A DNA stretch of 64,000 nt from JAEUKA01 sp044228505 (lineage in GTDB: Bacteria; Myxococcota_A; Polyangia; Palsa-1104; JAEUJZ01), in assembly GCA_044228505.1 (NCBI GenBank), contig JBGAUT010000001.1, positions 124,001 to 188,000 on the forward strand, written 5' to 3'. Position 1 is the stretch's first letter. Every line of letters starts with the position of its first letter. The translations under genes and the position numbers were made by a program. The notes beneath the pieces were generated by a model. That model had not been told where the DNA came from. It ran no database searches and worked only from the letters and a program-made list of their open reading frames with translations. Positions 7,981 to 17,191 of the stretch are shown in pieces.

Positions 7981-9260
7981 GGAGGCGTCCCTTTCTTCTC
8001 TTTTTTCTTATTTCCAAAGACGACGGGCTCTTCGGCTTTGACTTTGTCGCGCTTCGGAGGCTTCGTAGCGGTCTTGGGAGTCTTGCCCGGACCAGCGGGT
8101 GTCGAACTGGAGTTGTCTTTGGGCGGCTCGGTCTTGTCCGGTTCCTTCGGGAGGGCCGTCTTTACCACCTCTGGAGTTTTCGGCTCGACTGGCTGCGTTA
8201 TCTTCGGCGGATCCACGTGAGGCGGTGATTTTCGGCCGATCATCACCCAGGTTACCGTCCCCAGCGCGAGCGTTGACAGCGCAACTACAGCGGCCACCAG
8301 CACCGGCTTACGTGGGGTCGACTTGGTTGCCAGGACCGGAATCGCGGTCTGCGAGCCGCGTGCTCCAAAGTGTTCTTCAAGCCGCTGCACGACCTCGCTC
8401 ATGCTCGGCCGGTCCTTGGCTTCCTTCGCGAGCATCTGCGTGATGAGCGCTGTGATCGGTGCCGGAATCGTCGCAGGCAGCGGCGGTGGCGGACGAACAA
8501 TGTGCATCCGCAGCACCGCAGCCATCGATGCGGACTGAAACGGTGGTGCTCCCGTCAGCAGCTCGAAGCTCATGCATCCGAGCGCATACACATCGACGCG
8601 ATCGTTGATGGTGGCGCTGCCCTCGCACTGCTCGGGGGCCATATACGTTGGGGTGCCTATGGCAACGCCTGCGGTGGTTCGCCGTCCCTCGCCGCTAGGA
8701 TCTTCGAGTCGTGCGATGCCAAAGTCGAGGATCTTTGCCCGCTCACCACCAGCCGCCTCGGCATCTTTGACGACGAAGACGTTTTCCGGTTTGAGATCTC
8801 TGTGAATGATTCCGCGCTGATGCACGGCGGCTAGCGCCGAGGCAACCTGTCGGACCATCCGGGCTACTTCTTCCAGAGCCATGCCCGCTTGATGACCGTC
8901 AACCTGGTGCTTCTCGAAGCGCGACCACAGGGTCTCTCCTTCGAGAAGCTCCATCACGATATAGACTTGGCCGTCAGCGGTGCGATCAAAGTCGAAAATC
9001 TTGATGAGCCCCGGATGGTTGACCATGCTAAGCAGCTTGGCTTCGTCGAAGAAGCGCTGCACATGCTTGGGCTCGCTCGACAGCTCTGGCTTGAGCAGCT
9101 TGACCGCCGCTCGCTGACCGATCTCAACGTGAACCGCCTCGAACACGCTGCCCATGCCGCCTTCGCCCAGCTTGCGCACCACACGGTACTTGCCGATCCG
9201 CTGGTCGACGAGATTTGGCGGCGGCTGGGGGTCGCTGTGCGCAGTCACTGGCGTGTTCAT
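7977..9260 (-). CDS. Eukaryote-like Ser/Thr protein kinase, membrane anchored
   Basis: 427 residues. Kinase domain about 24-290: Gly loop LGEGGMGSVFE, Lys54, HRDLKPEN (153-160), DFG at 179, TPTYMAPE. All catalytic residues are present. A transmembrane helix lies near 318-342, followed by a Pro/Lys-rich low-complexity C-terminal tail (repeated KxEPPK, KPPKRDK). Paralogous to the kinase at 3851-5098 over the whole kinase domain and with the same topology. Followed by the overlapping TPR gene, forming a two-gene operon. Confidence 0.9.
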   Translation of the reverse strand: MNTPVTAHSDPQPPPNLVDQRIGKYRVVRKLGEGGMGSVFEAVHVEIGQRAAVKLLKPELSSEPKHVQRFFDEAKLLSMVNHPGLIKIFDFDRTADGQVYIVMELLEGETLWSRFEKHQVDGHQAGMALEEVARMVRQVASALAAVHQRGIIHRDLKPENVFVVKDAEAAGGERAKILDFGIARLEDPSGEGRRTTAGVAIGTPTYMAPEQCEGSATINDRVDVYALGCMSFELLTGAPPFQSASMAAVLRMHIVRPPPPLPATIPAPITALITQMLAKEAKDRPSMSEVVQRLEEHFGARGSQTAIPVLATKSTPRKPVLVAAVVALSTLALGTVTWVMIGRKSPPHVDPPKITQPVEPKTPEVVKTALPKEPDKTEPPKDNSSSTPAGPGKTPKTATKPPKRDKVKAEEPVVFGNKKKEKKGTPP

Positions 9261-9544
9261 GTTCTACGTTCCGCTGGTGGACATCCAAGATCCTGAGCAG
9301 AGGAGAGCGAAAAAGGGTCGTGCCACCGAGCCTCGGAGTGGCGATGTTCCCCCTGTGGTAAACATGGACGCTTTGCAGACCTCTGAGCATAGCGATCATA
9401 GCCTATCTTTGAGAGCCGCGCCTAGCGCAAAACGTGCCAGGCAGGAGTAGCGGGGGCAGGTGGAGACAGCGTACAGCGTCTGTGCAGCGATTCGGTGGGG
9501 GTACCCTGGCACCGGAGATGTGCAAGGGTGAGGGCAGGTGCTGG
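9261..9544. other. Intergenic region, no gene seen
   Basis: Lies upstream of the kinase-TPR operon and downstream of the thioredoxin gene (both on the minus strand). A TGGCACC sequence near 9508 resembles a sigma-54 -24 element, but the -12 GC is at the wrong distance. No RNA gene or repeat recognised. Confidence 0.4.
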
Positions 9545-9913
9545 CTAGTGTTCTTCGTGCTGTGAGTCTAGCTCTTTGCGGACGTCATCCATGTTGAGCG
9601 CCCGCACCTGATCAAGCAGCTTATCGAGCGCTTGCGCAGGGAGCATTCCGGGCTGCTGAAAGACTCCGATTCCATCTCGGAATACCATCACGGTCGGAAT
9701 CGAGCTAATCCCAAAAGAACCGGCCAGCTCTTGCTCTTCGTCTGTGTTGATCTTGCCGAAGACAACGTCGGTGTGACGTTCCGCAGCCGCTTCAAAAATG
9801 GGAGCAAAGGATCGACACGGGCCACACCACGGTGCCCAGAAATCGAGGATCACGATGCCGGGTTTGGTGAGAGTCGCTTCTAGGTTCTGGCCGGTGATCG
9901 TAGAGGGTTTCAT
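9545..9913 (-). CDS. Thioredoxin
   Basis: 122 residues from the ATG at 9913 (AGAGAG upstream). Thioredoxin fold with active site WCGPC (Cys30, Cys33), preceded by the usual ILDFWAP and followed by the conserved cis-Pro region SIPTVMVF. General cytoplasmic dithiol-disulfide reductant. A slightly extended acidic C-terminus (DDVRKELDSQHEEH) goes beyond the classical fold. A longer open frame upstream is rejected because it would read antisense-like sequence through the permease gene end. Lies 92 bases after the permease gene on the same strand. Which of several paralogous thioredoxins it is cannot be decided, so no symbol. Confidence 0.92.
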   Translation of the reverse strand: MKPSTITGQNLEATLTKPGIVILDFWAPWCGPCRSFAPIFEAAAERHTDVVFGKINTDEEQELAGSFGISSIPTVMVFRDGIGVFQQPGMLPAQALDKLLDQVRALNMDDVRKELDSQHEEH

Positions 9914-10005
9914 TCGTATCTCTCTAGGTAAAGGGAATGCCAAGCTGGCCACAGCTTGCTGCGAACGAAAAGCGAAATCGTCAGGGCTGTACCAAGCTGC
10001 CGCTC

Positions 10006-11358
10006 CTAGAGCTTTCCGGTCGTCGCTGTAACTCGATGCCTGGCGATGACTTGGTAGTACGCAATCGCCAGCGCAAACAGGAGGGCGGCCAGCAGAGCGA
10101 GACGCGGCTGACTGGAGACCACCGCTACCAAGCAGACTCCGGCTAGCGAAAGGGCAACGAGTGGGAACACAGGAAACAGGGGAGCGTGAAACGGTCGCCG
10201 CAGATTCGGCTCCCGTTTTCGCAGTACGAGCAGAGACACCATCGAGACGACGTATAGGATGGTCGCGCCAATGGACGACAGGGTGATCGCTTGCTCGGTT
10301 TTGTCGAGGAGAACCACCACCAAACCAACCAATCCGGGAACGATCACCGCCCACACCGGGGTCTTCCGTTTGGGATGCAGATAGGACAGAAAGGAGGGAA
10401 GATAGCCACCGCGAGCCAGTGCAAAGACCTGCCGCGAGTATCCCATCATGATGCCGTGAAACGATGCGATGAGTCCGAACAGACCGATGTAGACCATCAG
10501 GTGGGTCATGATGTGATCGGGGGTTAGCACCGTGGCCATCGCTCGGGGTAGTGGAGACTCATCTTGGGTGAGATTTGCCGACGAGGTCACACCGCTGGTG
10601 CAGATCAGAGTACCCAGTGCCAGTACAACCAGGGTACAAAGCCCAGCGATGTAGCCACGAGGAATGTCGCGTTCGGGGGAGACGACTTCTTCGGCGGACA
10701 TCGCAACTCCCTCCAGTGCCAGATAGAACCAGATCGCAAAGGGGAGTGCAGCGAAAATTCCCGAGATGCCTCTTGGTAACAGGGGTTGGGTAAGTAGATT
10801 TGACAGCTTCACATGCGGCCCACAAATTCCGAAGAACAGCAGCAGCTCGAACACCGCCAGAGCGGTTACAAACAGCTCGAATGTTACCGCCAGCTCGATT
10901 CCCCAGCAGTTGAGTGCAGCGAAGACAAAGTACATAAGGACTGCGACTTCAATCTTGCCAAACTGCGGCATGCGAAAGTGTACGTAGGATCCGATCGCGA
11001 GTGCAATGGCTGGGGGCGCAAATACAAATTCGAGGAGAGTGGCCACTCCGGCGATGAGTCCGCCGAACGGGCCGAGGGCTCTCCGAGCGAACGCATAGGG
11101 GCCCCCAGAGTGGGGAATTGCTGTCGACAGTTCGGTATAACTGAAGATAAAACAGACGTACATCAGGGTCACAAACAGAACCGCGATCAGCATTCCCAGA
11201 GGACTGGTTTCTTTGAGTCCGAAATTCCAGCCAAAGTAATCGCCAGAGATCACCAAACCCACCGCGATCGCCCACAAGTGCAGTGGGCGAAGGAATTTCT
11301 TTAGCTCGGGTGGAGCCTGGGGGGCTGCATGTGAGGCATCTTGCGAAGGAGTGTTCAT
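10006..11358 (-). CDS. eat: APC-family permease, probably ethanolamine permease
   Basis: 450 residues, 12 hydrophobic segments. The start region HLWAIAVGLVISGDYFGWNFGL is characteristic of ethanolamine permeases (Eat type) of the amino acid-polyamine-organocation superfamily; TM1 and TM6 unwound motifs (VISGDYFGWN; ALEGVAMSAEE) fit. It would import ethanolamine or a related amine by proton symport across the inner membrane. No ethanolamine ammonia-lyase genes are visible in the window, so the substrate remains uncertain; a general amino-acid transporter is the alternative. The ATG has no strong SD. Confidence 0.7.
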   Translation of the reverse strand: MNTPSQDASHAAPQAPPELKKFLRPLHLWAIAVGLVISGDYFGWNFGLKETSPLGMLIAVLFVTLMYVCFIFSYTELSTAIPHSGGPYAFARRALGPFGGLIAGVATLLEFVFAPPAIALAIGSYVHFRMPQFGKIEVAVLMYFVFAALNCWGIELAVTFELFVTALAVFELLLFFGICGPHVKLSNLLTQPLLPRGISGIFAALPFAIWFYLALEGVAMSAEEVVSPERDIPRGYIAGLCTLVVLALGTLICTSGVTSSANLTQDESPLPRAMATVLTPDHIMTHLMVYIGLFGLIASFHGIMMGYSRQVFALARGGYLPSFLSYLHPKRKTPVWAVIVPGLVGLVVVLLDKTEQAITLSSIGATILYVVSMVSLLVLRKREPNLRRPFHAPLFPVFPLVALSLAGVCLVAVVSSQPRLALLAALLFALAIAYYQVIARHRVTATTGKL

Positions 11359-11380
11359 GGTCGGTGGATCGATGGGCTGG

Positions 11381-12118
11381 CTAGGTACTGTAAATTACAT
11401 GCTCGGCGATCTGTCGGAGCAGTTCTTCGACGGCAGCTTGGACACTCGGTTCATGTTTCCCTTCCAGGGTGAGGAGCACTCGGTGGCCATCCTCGGCGGG
11501 CTGCATGCGCGGATAGGAGCCGATGGCAACCTCTGGAAATCGGTTCGCGATCGCTTCGAGTGGATCGGCGATCGGTCCCTCATCGCAGCGAACATAGACC
11601 CGACGTAGCACGAACGGAGCATCCCGAAAACGCTCGCGGATGGCCAGGAATTTGCGCCGGAAAATCTCGGGGATTCCTGGCAGGATGAAAACATTGTGCA
11701 TCTGCACCACCGGCCAGCGGAGATCTGGACCTTCCAGAAGCTGTGCGCCAACCGGAATGTCTGCCATCCGCAGGTTCCGTTCTGCCAGCGGTAGACGCTG
11801 TAGCTCGTAGTAGCCGCGCAGCAGGGCTTCTAGCCGCTGGTGCCGGGTGATTTCAACGGAAAACGCGGCGGCGATGCCCTCCATTGTGACATCGTCGTGC
11901 GTTGGACCGACTCCACCCGAAGTGAAAACATAATCATTGCGCTCAGCGACGCGGCGAACAGCCTCTGCTATTCGGTCGACTTCGTCTGGAACGACGGCGA
12001 TTTCGGCCAGCCGGACTCCCAAGCTACGCAGCTCGGAAATCAAAAATGGAGTGTTGGTATCGACGATCTTGCCGGACAAGATCTCGTTGCCGATGACGAC
12101 CAGGGCAGAACTAGCCAT
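11381..12118 (-). CDS. CinA/MoaB-type molybdopterin-binding-fold protein
   Basis: 245 residues. Matches the N-terminal (COG1058) domain of CinA: SALVVIGNEILSGKIVDTN at the start, TSGGVGPTHDDVT nucleotide/MPT-binding loop at about 66-78, and LPGIPEIF later. It lacks the CinA C-terminal deamidase domain, as do many stand-alone family members and the FAD-synthase-associated version. Stand-alone versions are often annotated as molybdopterin-binding or as ADP-ribose/FAD pyrophosphatase-like; the exact role is open. Lies 22 bases upstream of the permease gene on the same strand. Confidence 0.75.
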   Translation of the reverse strand: MASSALVVIGNEILSGKIVDTNTPFLISELRSLGVRLAEIAVVPDEVDRIAEAVRRVAERNDYVFTSGGVGPTHDDVTMEGIAAAFSVEITRHQRLEALLRGYYELQRLPLAERNLRMADIPVGAQLLEGPDLRWPVVQMHNVFILPGIPEIFRRKFLAIRERFRDAPFVLRRVYVRCDEGPIADPLEAIANRFPEVAIGSYPRMQPAEDGHRVLLTLEGKHEPSVQAAVEELLRQIAEHVIYST

Positions 12119-12191
12119 GGCGCGAGCATATCAGCAAGCTGTGGCAGAGTGTGAGCTTCAACCACCAGCGATCCTACGCAAGAGTTACTTC

Positions 12192-13490
12192 CTATCGCTC
12201 GAGCATCATCCGAATGCCGCCTTTGGGACCGACGGTCCCAGCGCGATGGACGAGCTTGACGGGTTCGGTTTCTAGGAGCTTAAACTGACACTGCTTGAGG
12301 ATCGTAAACAGCACGATCTTCATTTCATACATCGCAAACGCTGCTCCCAAGCACCGCCGCGCTCCGCCACCCCATGGTAGGAACTCGAACGGAGAGTAGG
12401 TCTTGCCGATGAATCGCTCGGGTCGGAACTGCTCTGGTTCGGGATAGATGGACGCGATTCGGTGGGTCGCATACGCGCCCGCTGCGACGACCATGCCCGC
12501 CGGCAGGTCGAATCCCATCAGCGTCATGGGACGTGCGAGCTTGCGATGAATGACATGTAATGGTGGATAGATTCGCAGGGTCTCGTTTATCACCGCCTCC
12601 AGATAAGGCAGCTTGGCAATCGACTCTGGATCGCTATCAAGAGAGAGTGGATCGATCTCGGCGTGAAGCGTAGAGAGTTTCTCTGGGTTTTTGTGCAGTA
12701 GGTAGAACGCCCAGGCAAGCGTCACCGCGGTGGTTTCATGTCCGGCAAACACAATGGTGAGGAGCTGATCAAGAATCTCTTGATCAGTGAGTCCGTTTCC
12801 TTCGTCATCTTTGGCGGTGAGCAGCAGCGACAGAATGTCTTCCCGTCCTTCGAGACGAGCACGCCGCTCGGCGGCCAGTGCAAAGACGTGTTCGGCGAGA
12901 CGTCTGAACCCTTTTTGAAAGCGAGCCCACGGACCGATTCCGCCAAACTCATGTTGGAGCGGACGCAAGAAGATAAGTGGCGTAAACGATCCCAAAAGGT
13001 CCAGTAGGTCGGCCCGGAATCGTTCCACTCGCTCACCCGGATCGACTCCGAACACCGCTTCAATGATCACATCGAGTGTGATCGCTTGCGTGGTGTAGAT
13101 CATCGCAAAGCGATTCCCTGGGGCCAGCCTTTGCGCCCATTCCATGGCGGTGGTGCGCATTAGGTTGCCGTAACTGCGCATCCGTTGTCCATGGAACGGA
13201 GGGGTAAGTAGCTTGCGCTGGCGACGGTGTTCGGACCCGCTTGTGACCAATACGGATGAGCGAATCAATCGTCCGAAGGAGTCCGCAGCAGAGGCCGTAA
13301 ACAAATCTGGATCTGCTGTGAAGATCGCTTTGTTTCCTTCCGGACCGATCGTGACGACCATCGGACCAAAAGCGGTCGGCAGCGTCAGCGGATCGCCGTA
13401 CTCCTTCGCCATGTCGGCCAAAGAGTAAGAGAGGTCGAACATCATCCGCAGCAGAGCTAGCTTGCCAGGCCCTTTGGGCAGAGTCGCCAT
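12192..13490 (-). CDS. Cytochrome P450
   Basis: 432 residues, soluble, no membrane anchor. I-helix AGHETT, K-helix ETLR, PERF, and heme-binding loop FLPWGGGARRCLGAAFA with the axial Cys. Typical length for a class needing separate ferredoxin and reductase partners; none is encoded nearby. Good SD (AGAGGG, 4-5 bases before ATG). It is a close paralogue of the P450 at 47267-48589: both start with a Pro-Gly-Pro/His-Gly-Pro-Lys hinge, share GIGPWA(R/K) and the same heme loop. Substrate unknown. Lies just upstream of the CinA-like gene on the same strand. Confidence 0.93.
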   Translation of the reverse strand: MATLPKGPGKLALLRMMFDLSYSLADMAKEYGDPLTLPTAFGPMVVTIGPEGNKAIFTADPDLFTASAADSFGRLIRSSVLVTSGSEHRRQRKLLTPPFHGQRMRSYGNLMRTTAMEWAQRLAPGNRFAMIYTTQAITLDVIIEAVFGVDPGERVERFRADLLDLLGSFTPLIFLRPLQHEFGGIGPWARFQKGFRRLAEHVFALAAERRARLEGREDILSLLLTAKDDEGNGLTDQEILDQLLTIVFAGHETTAVTLAWAFYLLHKNPEKLSTLHAEIDPLSLDSDPESIAKLPYLEAVINETLRIYPPLHVIHRKLARPMTLMGFDLPAGMVVAAGAYATHRIASIYPEPEQFRPERFIGKTYSPFEFLPWGGGARRCLGAAFAMYEMKIVLFTILKQCQFKLLETEPVKLVHRAGTVGPKGGIRMMLER

Positions 13491-13517
13491 GAGACCCTCT
13501 TTGTAAGTACTCGAAGT

Positions 13518-14765
13518 CTACATCCGAACCGCGAGAGGACCGTTGGTTTTTTCAGCACTGGCCGGCTGAGCAGGCTTGGCAGCGGCGGGCTTGGCGGCGG
13601 CAGGGGCCGGTTGTAGGGTCTTTGGTACTCGCTCGTCGTAATAGGAGACGCCGGTCGCTTCGATCAATTTTCGCCCGATTGGGGTCATCCGCATGTCCGT
13701 CATCACTGCGGCGACATTGGGATAACCGGGGCTCGCAATCCGTGCCAAAAAGTCATCCATTTTGTGCAGGTTGTAGTGCCACAGGTCGCCTTCCGGGGCT
13801 GTCATCCCGCGCTTGTACGTTCGCAGCACAACAGTCTTGTCATCATGCGGCAGTGACGCGAGGTTGTCTTTGAAGGCTTGCGTGTAGCGGAAGAATCCCT
13901 CTGCGTTCGAGGTATAAACCACTCGCACCGGTAGTCCCAGGGCGCGGGCGGTATCGCCAATACTGCGCAGCGCCACGGTTCCGTTGAGATCCCCTTGCAC
14001 CGCCATCACCCGGCCTCCTTGCACCATGGCGCGGAGATAGGAATAGGCAGCCTTGTCTCCGAGCCAGGTGGGGTGTCGGTTCCCCACGCGAACGTGCGCG
14101 ACCTGATGCAGATACAGAGCCAGCCGTTGCCGGTAGCGGTGATAGATCCGGACGAGCCGGGCCCCCTCTTCCGGAGTCTCGGCCACCTGCTGGAGCAGAG
14201 CAACGGCCTTTGGCGCGTTGGCTTCCTGATAGTAGGAACGCAGCTCTTCTGCCGTCGGAGATGCGCTGATGAAGTGATGATAGATGCGGTGCGTATAGAC
14301 CACATCGGAGTCGTAGTCCATCGTCACGATGAGCTGTGCCCGCGCCGCAGCGGCCATGGTGTAGTTCTGATCGGTCGCAACGCCTACAAACACTCCGCCT
14401 AGCTCGTTGAGCTTTGGAAATACCACGTCGTGCCGCCACTCATTGGACATCACGAAGCGTGCCCAGGTTGGCTCGGGCAGCTTTTCGCTCTTGGTGGCTT
14501 GTACGATCTTGCGTTGTTCCACAGACAGTGGTGGGGGAGGGGCTGCTTCCGATAGCTCGGGTGGCTGCCACTTGGGCGGTGGGCCATCGCTTTGCGGACG
14601 GTAGTTCCCTTCCAATGCCCATGGCGCGGTGACTACAAACGCTGGTCGATCGGGAGTGGCCGTGGTTGGTGCGGCCATGGTCGTTCCGATCACAGAAACG
14701 GAAGCCATCGCCCAGGTTAGGAGTGCTCGGTGTACTAGACGGGGGGGGGAGATATGTGTACGCAT
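13518..14765 (-). CDS. LIC_10091-like secreted protein
   Basis: About 415 residues from the ATG at 14765 (a start 57 bases upstream is possible). A signal peptide (ALLTWAMASVSVIGTTMAAP) is followed by a Pro-rich spacer and a domain of about 300 residues with EWRHDVVFPKLNELGGVFVGVATDQNYT, DYDSDVV, and a late VVYTSNAEGFFRY and HYNLHKMDDF. This pattern matches the Leptospira LIC_10091 family, whose fold resembles SAM-dependent methyltransferases but whose activity is not established. The C-terminus is a low-complexity Ala/Pro/Lys tail. Placed 27 bases upstream of the P450 gene, same strand. Confidence 0.6.
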   Translation of the reverse strand: MRTHISPPRLVHRALLTWAMASVSVIGTTMAAPTTATPDRPAFVVTAPWALEGNYRPQSDGPPPKWQPPELSEAAPPPPLSVEQRKIVQATKSEKLPEPTWARFVMSNEWRHDVVFPKLNELGGVFVGVATDQNYTMAAAARAQLIVTMDYDSDVVYTHRIYHHFISASPTAEELRSYYQEANAPKAVALLQQVAETPEEGARLVRIYHRYRQRLALYLHQVAHVRVGNRHPTWLGDKAAYSYLRAMVQGGRVMAVQGDLNGTVALRSIGDTARALGLPVRVVYTSNAEGFFRYTQAFKDNLASLPHDDKTVVLRTYKRGMTAPEGDLWHYNLHKMDDFLARIASPGYPNVAAVMTDMRMTPIGRKLIEATGVSYYDERVPKTLQPAPAAAKPAAAKPAQPASAEKTNGPLAVRM

Positions 14766-15049
14766 GTTCGCATTCCGATCGTACCACTTTGAAATCGGAG
14801 CGGTAAAGCCAGCAGTGCACAAATTCCCAAGGAATTTCGCAGGGCTTTTCGGTCTGCAACTGCGGCATTGGTGAGCCGCTTAGCATGCAGACTGGGAAGC
14901 TGAGTTCTCGACGAAAACGGTGAGATAATGACTATCTGAAAGAAGTCTGTTGAGTAGCCAACTTAGGAAGTCTTACGTGTGGGACAATTGGCGTGTAGGA
15001 ATCGCTTGGGAGTCCCTCTGCGCAGTCCAGCGCACAGCAGCGTGGATGT
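14766..15049. other. Intergenic region between divergent genes
   Basis: Divergent promoter region between the LIC_10091-like gene and the radical SAM gene. I see no small gene, RNA or repeat; no confident promoter element. Confidence 0.4.
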
Positions 15050-17191
15050 ATGGAAAAGGGCTTTGACATCCCTTCGCGCTTGGTGAAGATCGGCCCCAAA
15101 GTCATGACTGCAAAGCTCGCGCTCATCTATCCGCCTTCGTGTGATCCAACCGCGCCCTATTTGGCGGTGCCGATGCTGACCGGTTTTTTGCGAAGTCACG
15201 GCAGGTCCGTCCTTCCGATCGACGCCAACGTCGAAGCATGGGACGATCTACTGACGGAAGAGAGGCTACAAGCAGTGGCTGAACTGCTGGAATCTCGACT
15301 GTCCCGGCTGGAACAGAAGCCGTCGCTGTCTCACCGCGAGCAACTGCTGTACGGTAGCCTGTGGCGAGCGCGAGGCGATGCGGCAGCGGCACCAACGGGC
15401 ATTGTCGAAGCCAAAGCAATTTTGCGGGATCCAGATCGGTTCTTTGATCCCCGGCAGTACGGATCGGCAGTGTCGACGATCGAGGCCGCGCAGCGAGCGA
15501 TCTCGGCGGCCTATGGTCCGCTTCAGCTCGACTTTACGGCGTACCGCACGCCGTTTTCGTTGCTGACGATGGAGGAGATCGCTGCTGATGCTGCGGAGCG
15601 CGACCCGTTCGATCAGTATGTGATGAACACGCTGATTCCCCGGCTTATCGCGGAACAGATCGATGTGGTGGGCCTGTCGGCCTGTTTTCCGGGTCAATTG
15701 CAGATCGCCTACGCTTTTGCGCAGCGCATCAAGGCGGCCCTGCCAGCGGTGCATGTGACCGCGGGTGGACCTGGCTTCACCCAGCTGCTGATTCGCTTGA
15801 CGGGCGAACGACTGCGGCGGGCGCTTGGACCGCTCGACTCAGCAGTGGTGTTTGAAGGGGAACATACCCTGCTCGCCCTGCTGACCGCGCTCGATGAACA
15901 AACGCCGCTGCGTGAGGTTCCAAACGTCGTGCTGCGCGATGACCAAGGGGGGGCGGCTTATCTGAGAGGGCAGGGCATGGAGGATCTGCGTGCTCTGCCG
16001 GCCCCGGACTTTGATGGTCTGCCGCTTGCGCGTTATCTGTCCCCACAACTGGTTTTGCCATATGACCCGACGCGGGGTTGTTATTGGGGGCGCTGCACGT
16101 TCTGTCACTACGGCTTGGCAGAGGTCGGAACCGCCGCTTATCGGGAACGTACCGTCGAGGATACTGTCACGCACTTGTCTGCGCTCTCGCAAAAATACGG
16201 TACGCGCTACTTCTATCTGTCGCAGGACTCGGTGGCCCCGAAGACGCTGCTCAAGTTTGCTGAGGCGCTGGTCGATCGGGATCCGCCGCTGCGCTGGGCG
16301 ACTGATTTGAAGCCAGAGCGCTACCTTACCGTCGAGCGGGCTGAAATCTTGCGGCGCGGTGGAGCGGTGGCGTGTGCGCTCGGGGTGGAGTCGGCGGCAC
16401 CACGGGTGCTGAAGCTGATTGATAAAGGACAGCCGATCGATGTCGTTCGTGATGTCATCGATCGGCTCTCGCACAGCGAGATTGCTGTCGAAGCGATGTG
16501 TTTTACCGATTTTCCGACGGAAAGTGGCGATGAAGCGCTGGCCACGCTGCGCTTTTTGACCGAAGAGCGGCAGGATGTCTCGCTGTTTATTGTGGGAAGG
16601 TTTGGTCTGACCCACGGGGCCAAAGTGGCGCAGGAGCCGTCGTCGTTCGGTCTATCCGAGGTCTTTACGCTGGAAGGGGACGAGCTACAGACCGGGCTGT
16701 TTTTTACCGAGAAGCGCAAAGCCAAGCGGCCACGCGATCATGTGCGGGTGGATGCGGCACTCGATGAGGTGTCGAAAGCATATTGGCTGAGACACTATCC
16801 TTGGGCGGGCGCACTGTCGACGGCGCATACCATCTTGTACTACGACCGTTTTGGCCGGGATGTCTTCCGTCGGCTGGCCGAAGAGAATGTACCAAGAGAT
16901 GGCAACGGGATCTTGGGCAAGCGTTCGCTGTCGCAGCAGGCCAGCTATTCGCTATCGGCGCTCGATGAAGCAGAGGATCACGAGCAACAGATTTGGCAGC
17001 ATTTGATCTATGAGCGACGGCAGGTTTCACGGGCTCTGTACGAACAGCTCGCCAGTGAAGCACCGTCTTTGTATCCAGAGCCGCAGCGTTATCGTTATGC
17101 AGCGGGAGAGACTCCGGTGGTCGATCGGCGTCGGCGCGGTCCGCAGCTCGGTCGTCGCCCTGCACCCCATGTTCCGGGAGCGTACAAGTGA
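15050..17191 (+). CDS. B12-binding-type radical SAM protein
   Basis: Up to 713 residues; an internal ATG at 15104 gives a start KLALIYPPSCDPTAPY that fits the family better, so the true start may be there. The N-terminal third has a cobalamin-binding-like Rossmann region (VGLSACFPGQLQIAYAF, VTAGGPGF). The radical SAM core begins about residue 340 with the cluster motif RGCYWGRCTFC, i.e. Cys-x4-Cys-x2-Cys. B12 radical SAM enzymes carry out methylations or ring rearrangements on small molecules or peptides. The stop overlaps the start of the next gene (GTGA), implying coupled translation with the molybdenum enzyme. Substrate unknown. Confidence 0.8.
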   Translation: MEKGFDIPSRLVKIGPKVMTAKLALIYPPSCDPTAPYLAVPMLTGFLRSHGRSVLPIDANVEAWDDLLTEERLQAVAELLESRLSRLEQKPSLSHREQLLYGSLWRARGDAAAAPTGIVEAKAILRDPDRFFDPRQYGSAVSTIEAAQRAISAAYGPLQLDFTAYRTPFSLLTMEEIAADAAERDPFDQYVMNTLIPRLIAEQIDVVGLSACFPGQLQIAYAFAQRIKAALPAVHVTAGGPGFTQLLIRLTGERLRRALGPLDSAVVFEGEHTLLALLTALDEQTPLREVPNVVLRDDQGGAAYLRGQGMEDLRALPAPDFDGLPLARYLSPQLVLPYDPTRGCYWGRCTFCHYGLAEVGTAAYRERTVEDTVTHLSALSQKYGTRYFYLSQDSVAPKTLLKFAEALVDRDPPLRWATDLKPERYLTVERAEILRRGGAVACALGVESAAPRVLKLIDKGQPIDVVRDVIDRLSHSEIAVEAMCFTDFPTESGDEALATLRFLTEERQDVSLFIVGRFGLTHGAKVAQEPSSFGLSEVFTLEGDELQTGLFFTEKRKAKRPRDHVRVDAALDEVSKAYWLRHYPWAGALSTAHTILYYDRFGRDVFRRLAEENVPRDGNGILGKRSLSQQASYSLSALDEAEDHEQQIWQHLIYERRQVSRALYEQLASEAPSLYPEPQRYRYAAGETPVVDRRRRGPQLGRRPAPHVPGAYK

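Noticed and set aside
9505..9523. TGGCACC as a sigma-54 promoter before the kinase-TPR operon
   Set aside because: The GG to GC distance is 12 bases and the orientation is wrong.
9545..10354. 269-residue frame extending the thioredoxin N-terminus
   Set aside because: The extra 147 residues read the permease gene in another frame; the thioredoxin has its own SD and normal length.
15839..16615. 258-residue minus-strand open frame antisense to the radical SAM gene
   Set aside because: Shadow of a GC-rich gene with no recognisable motifs.
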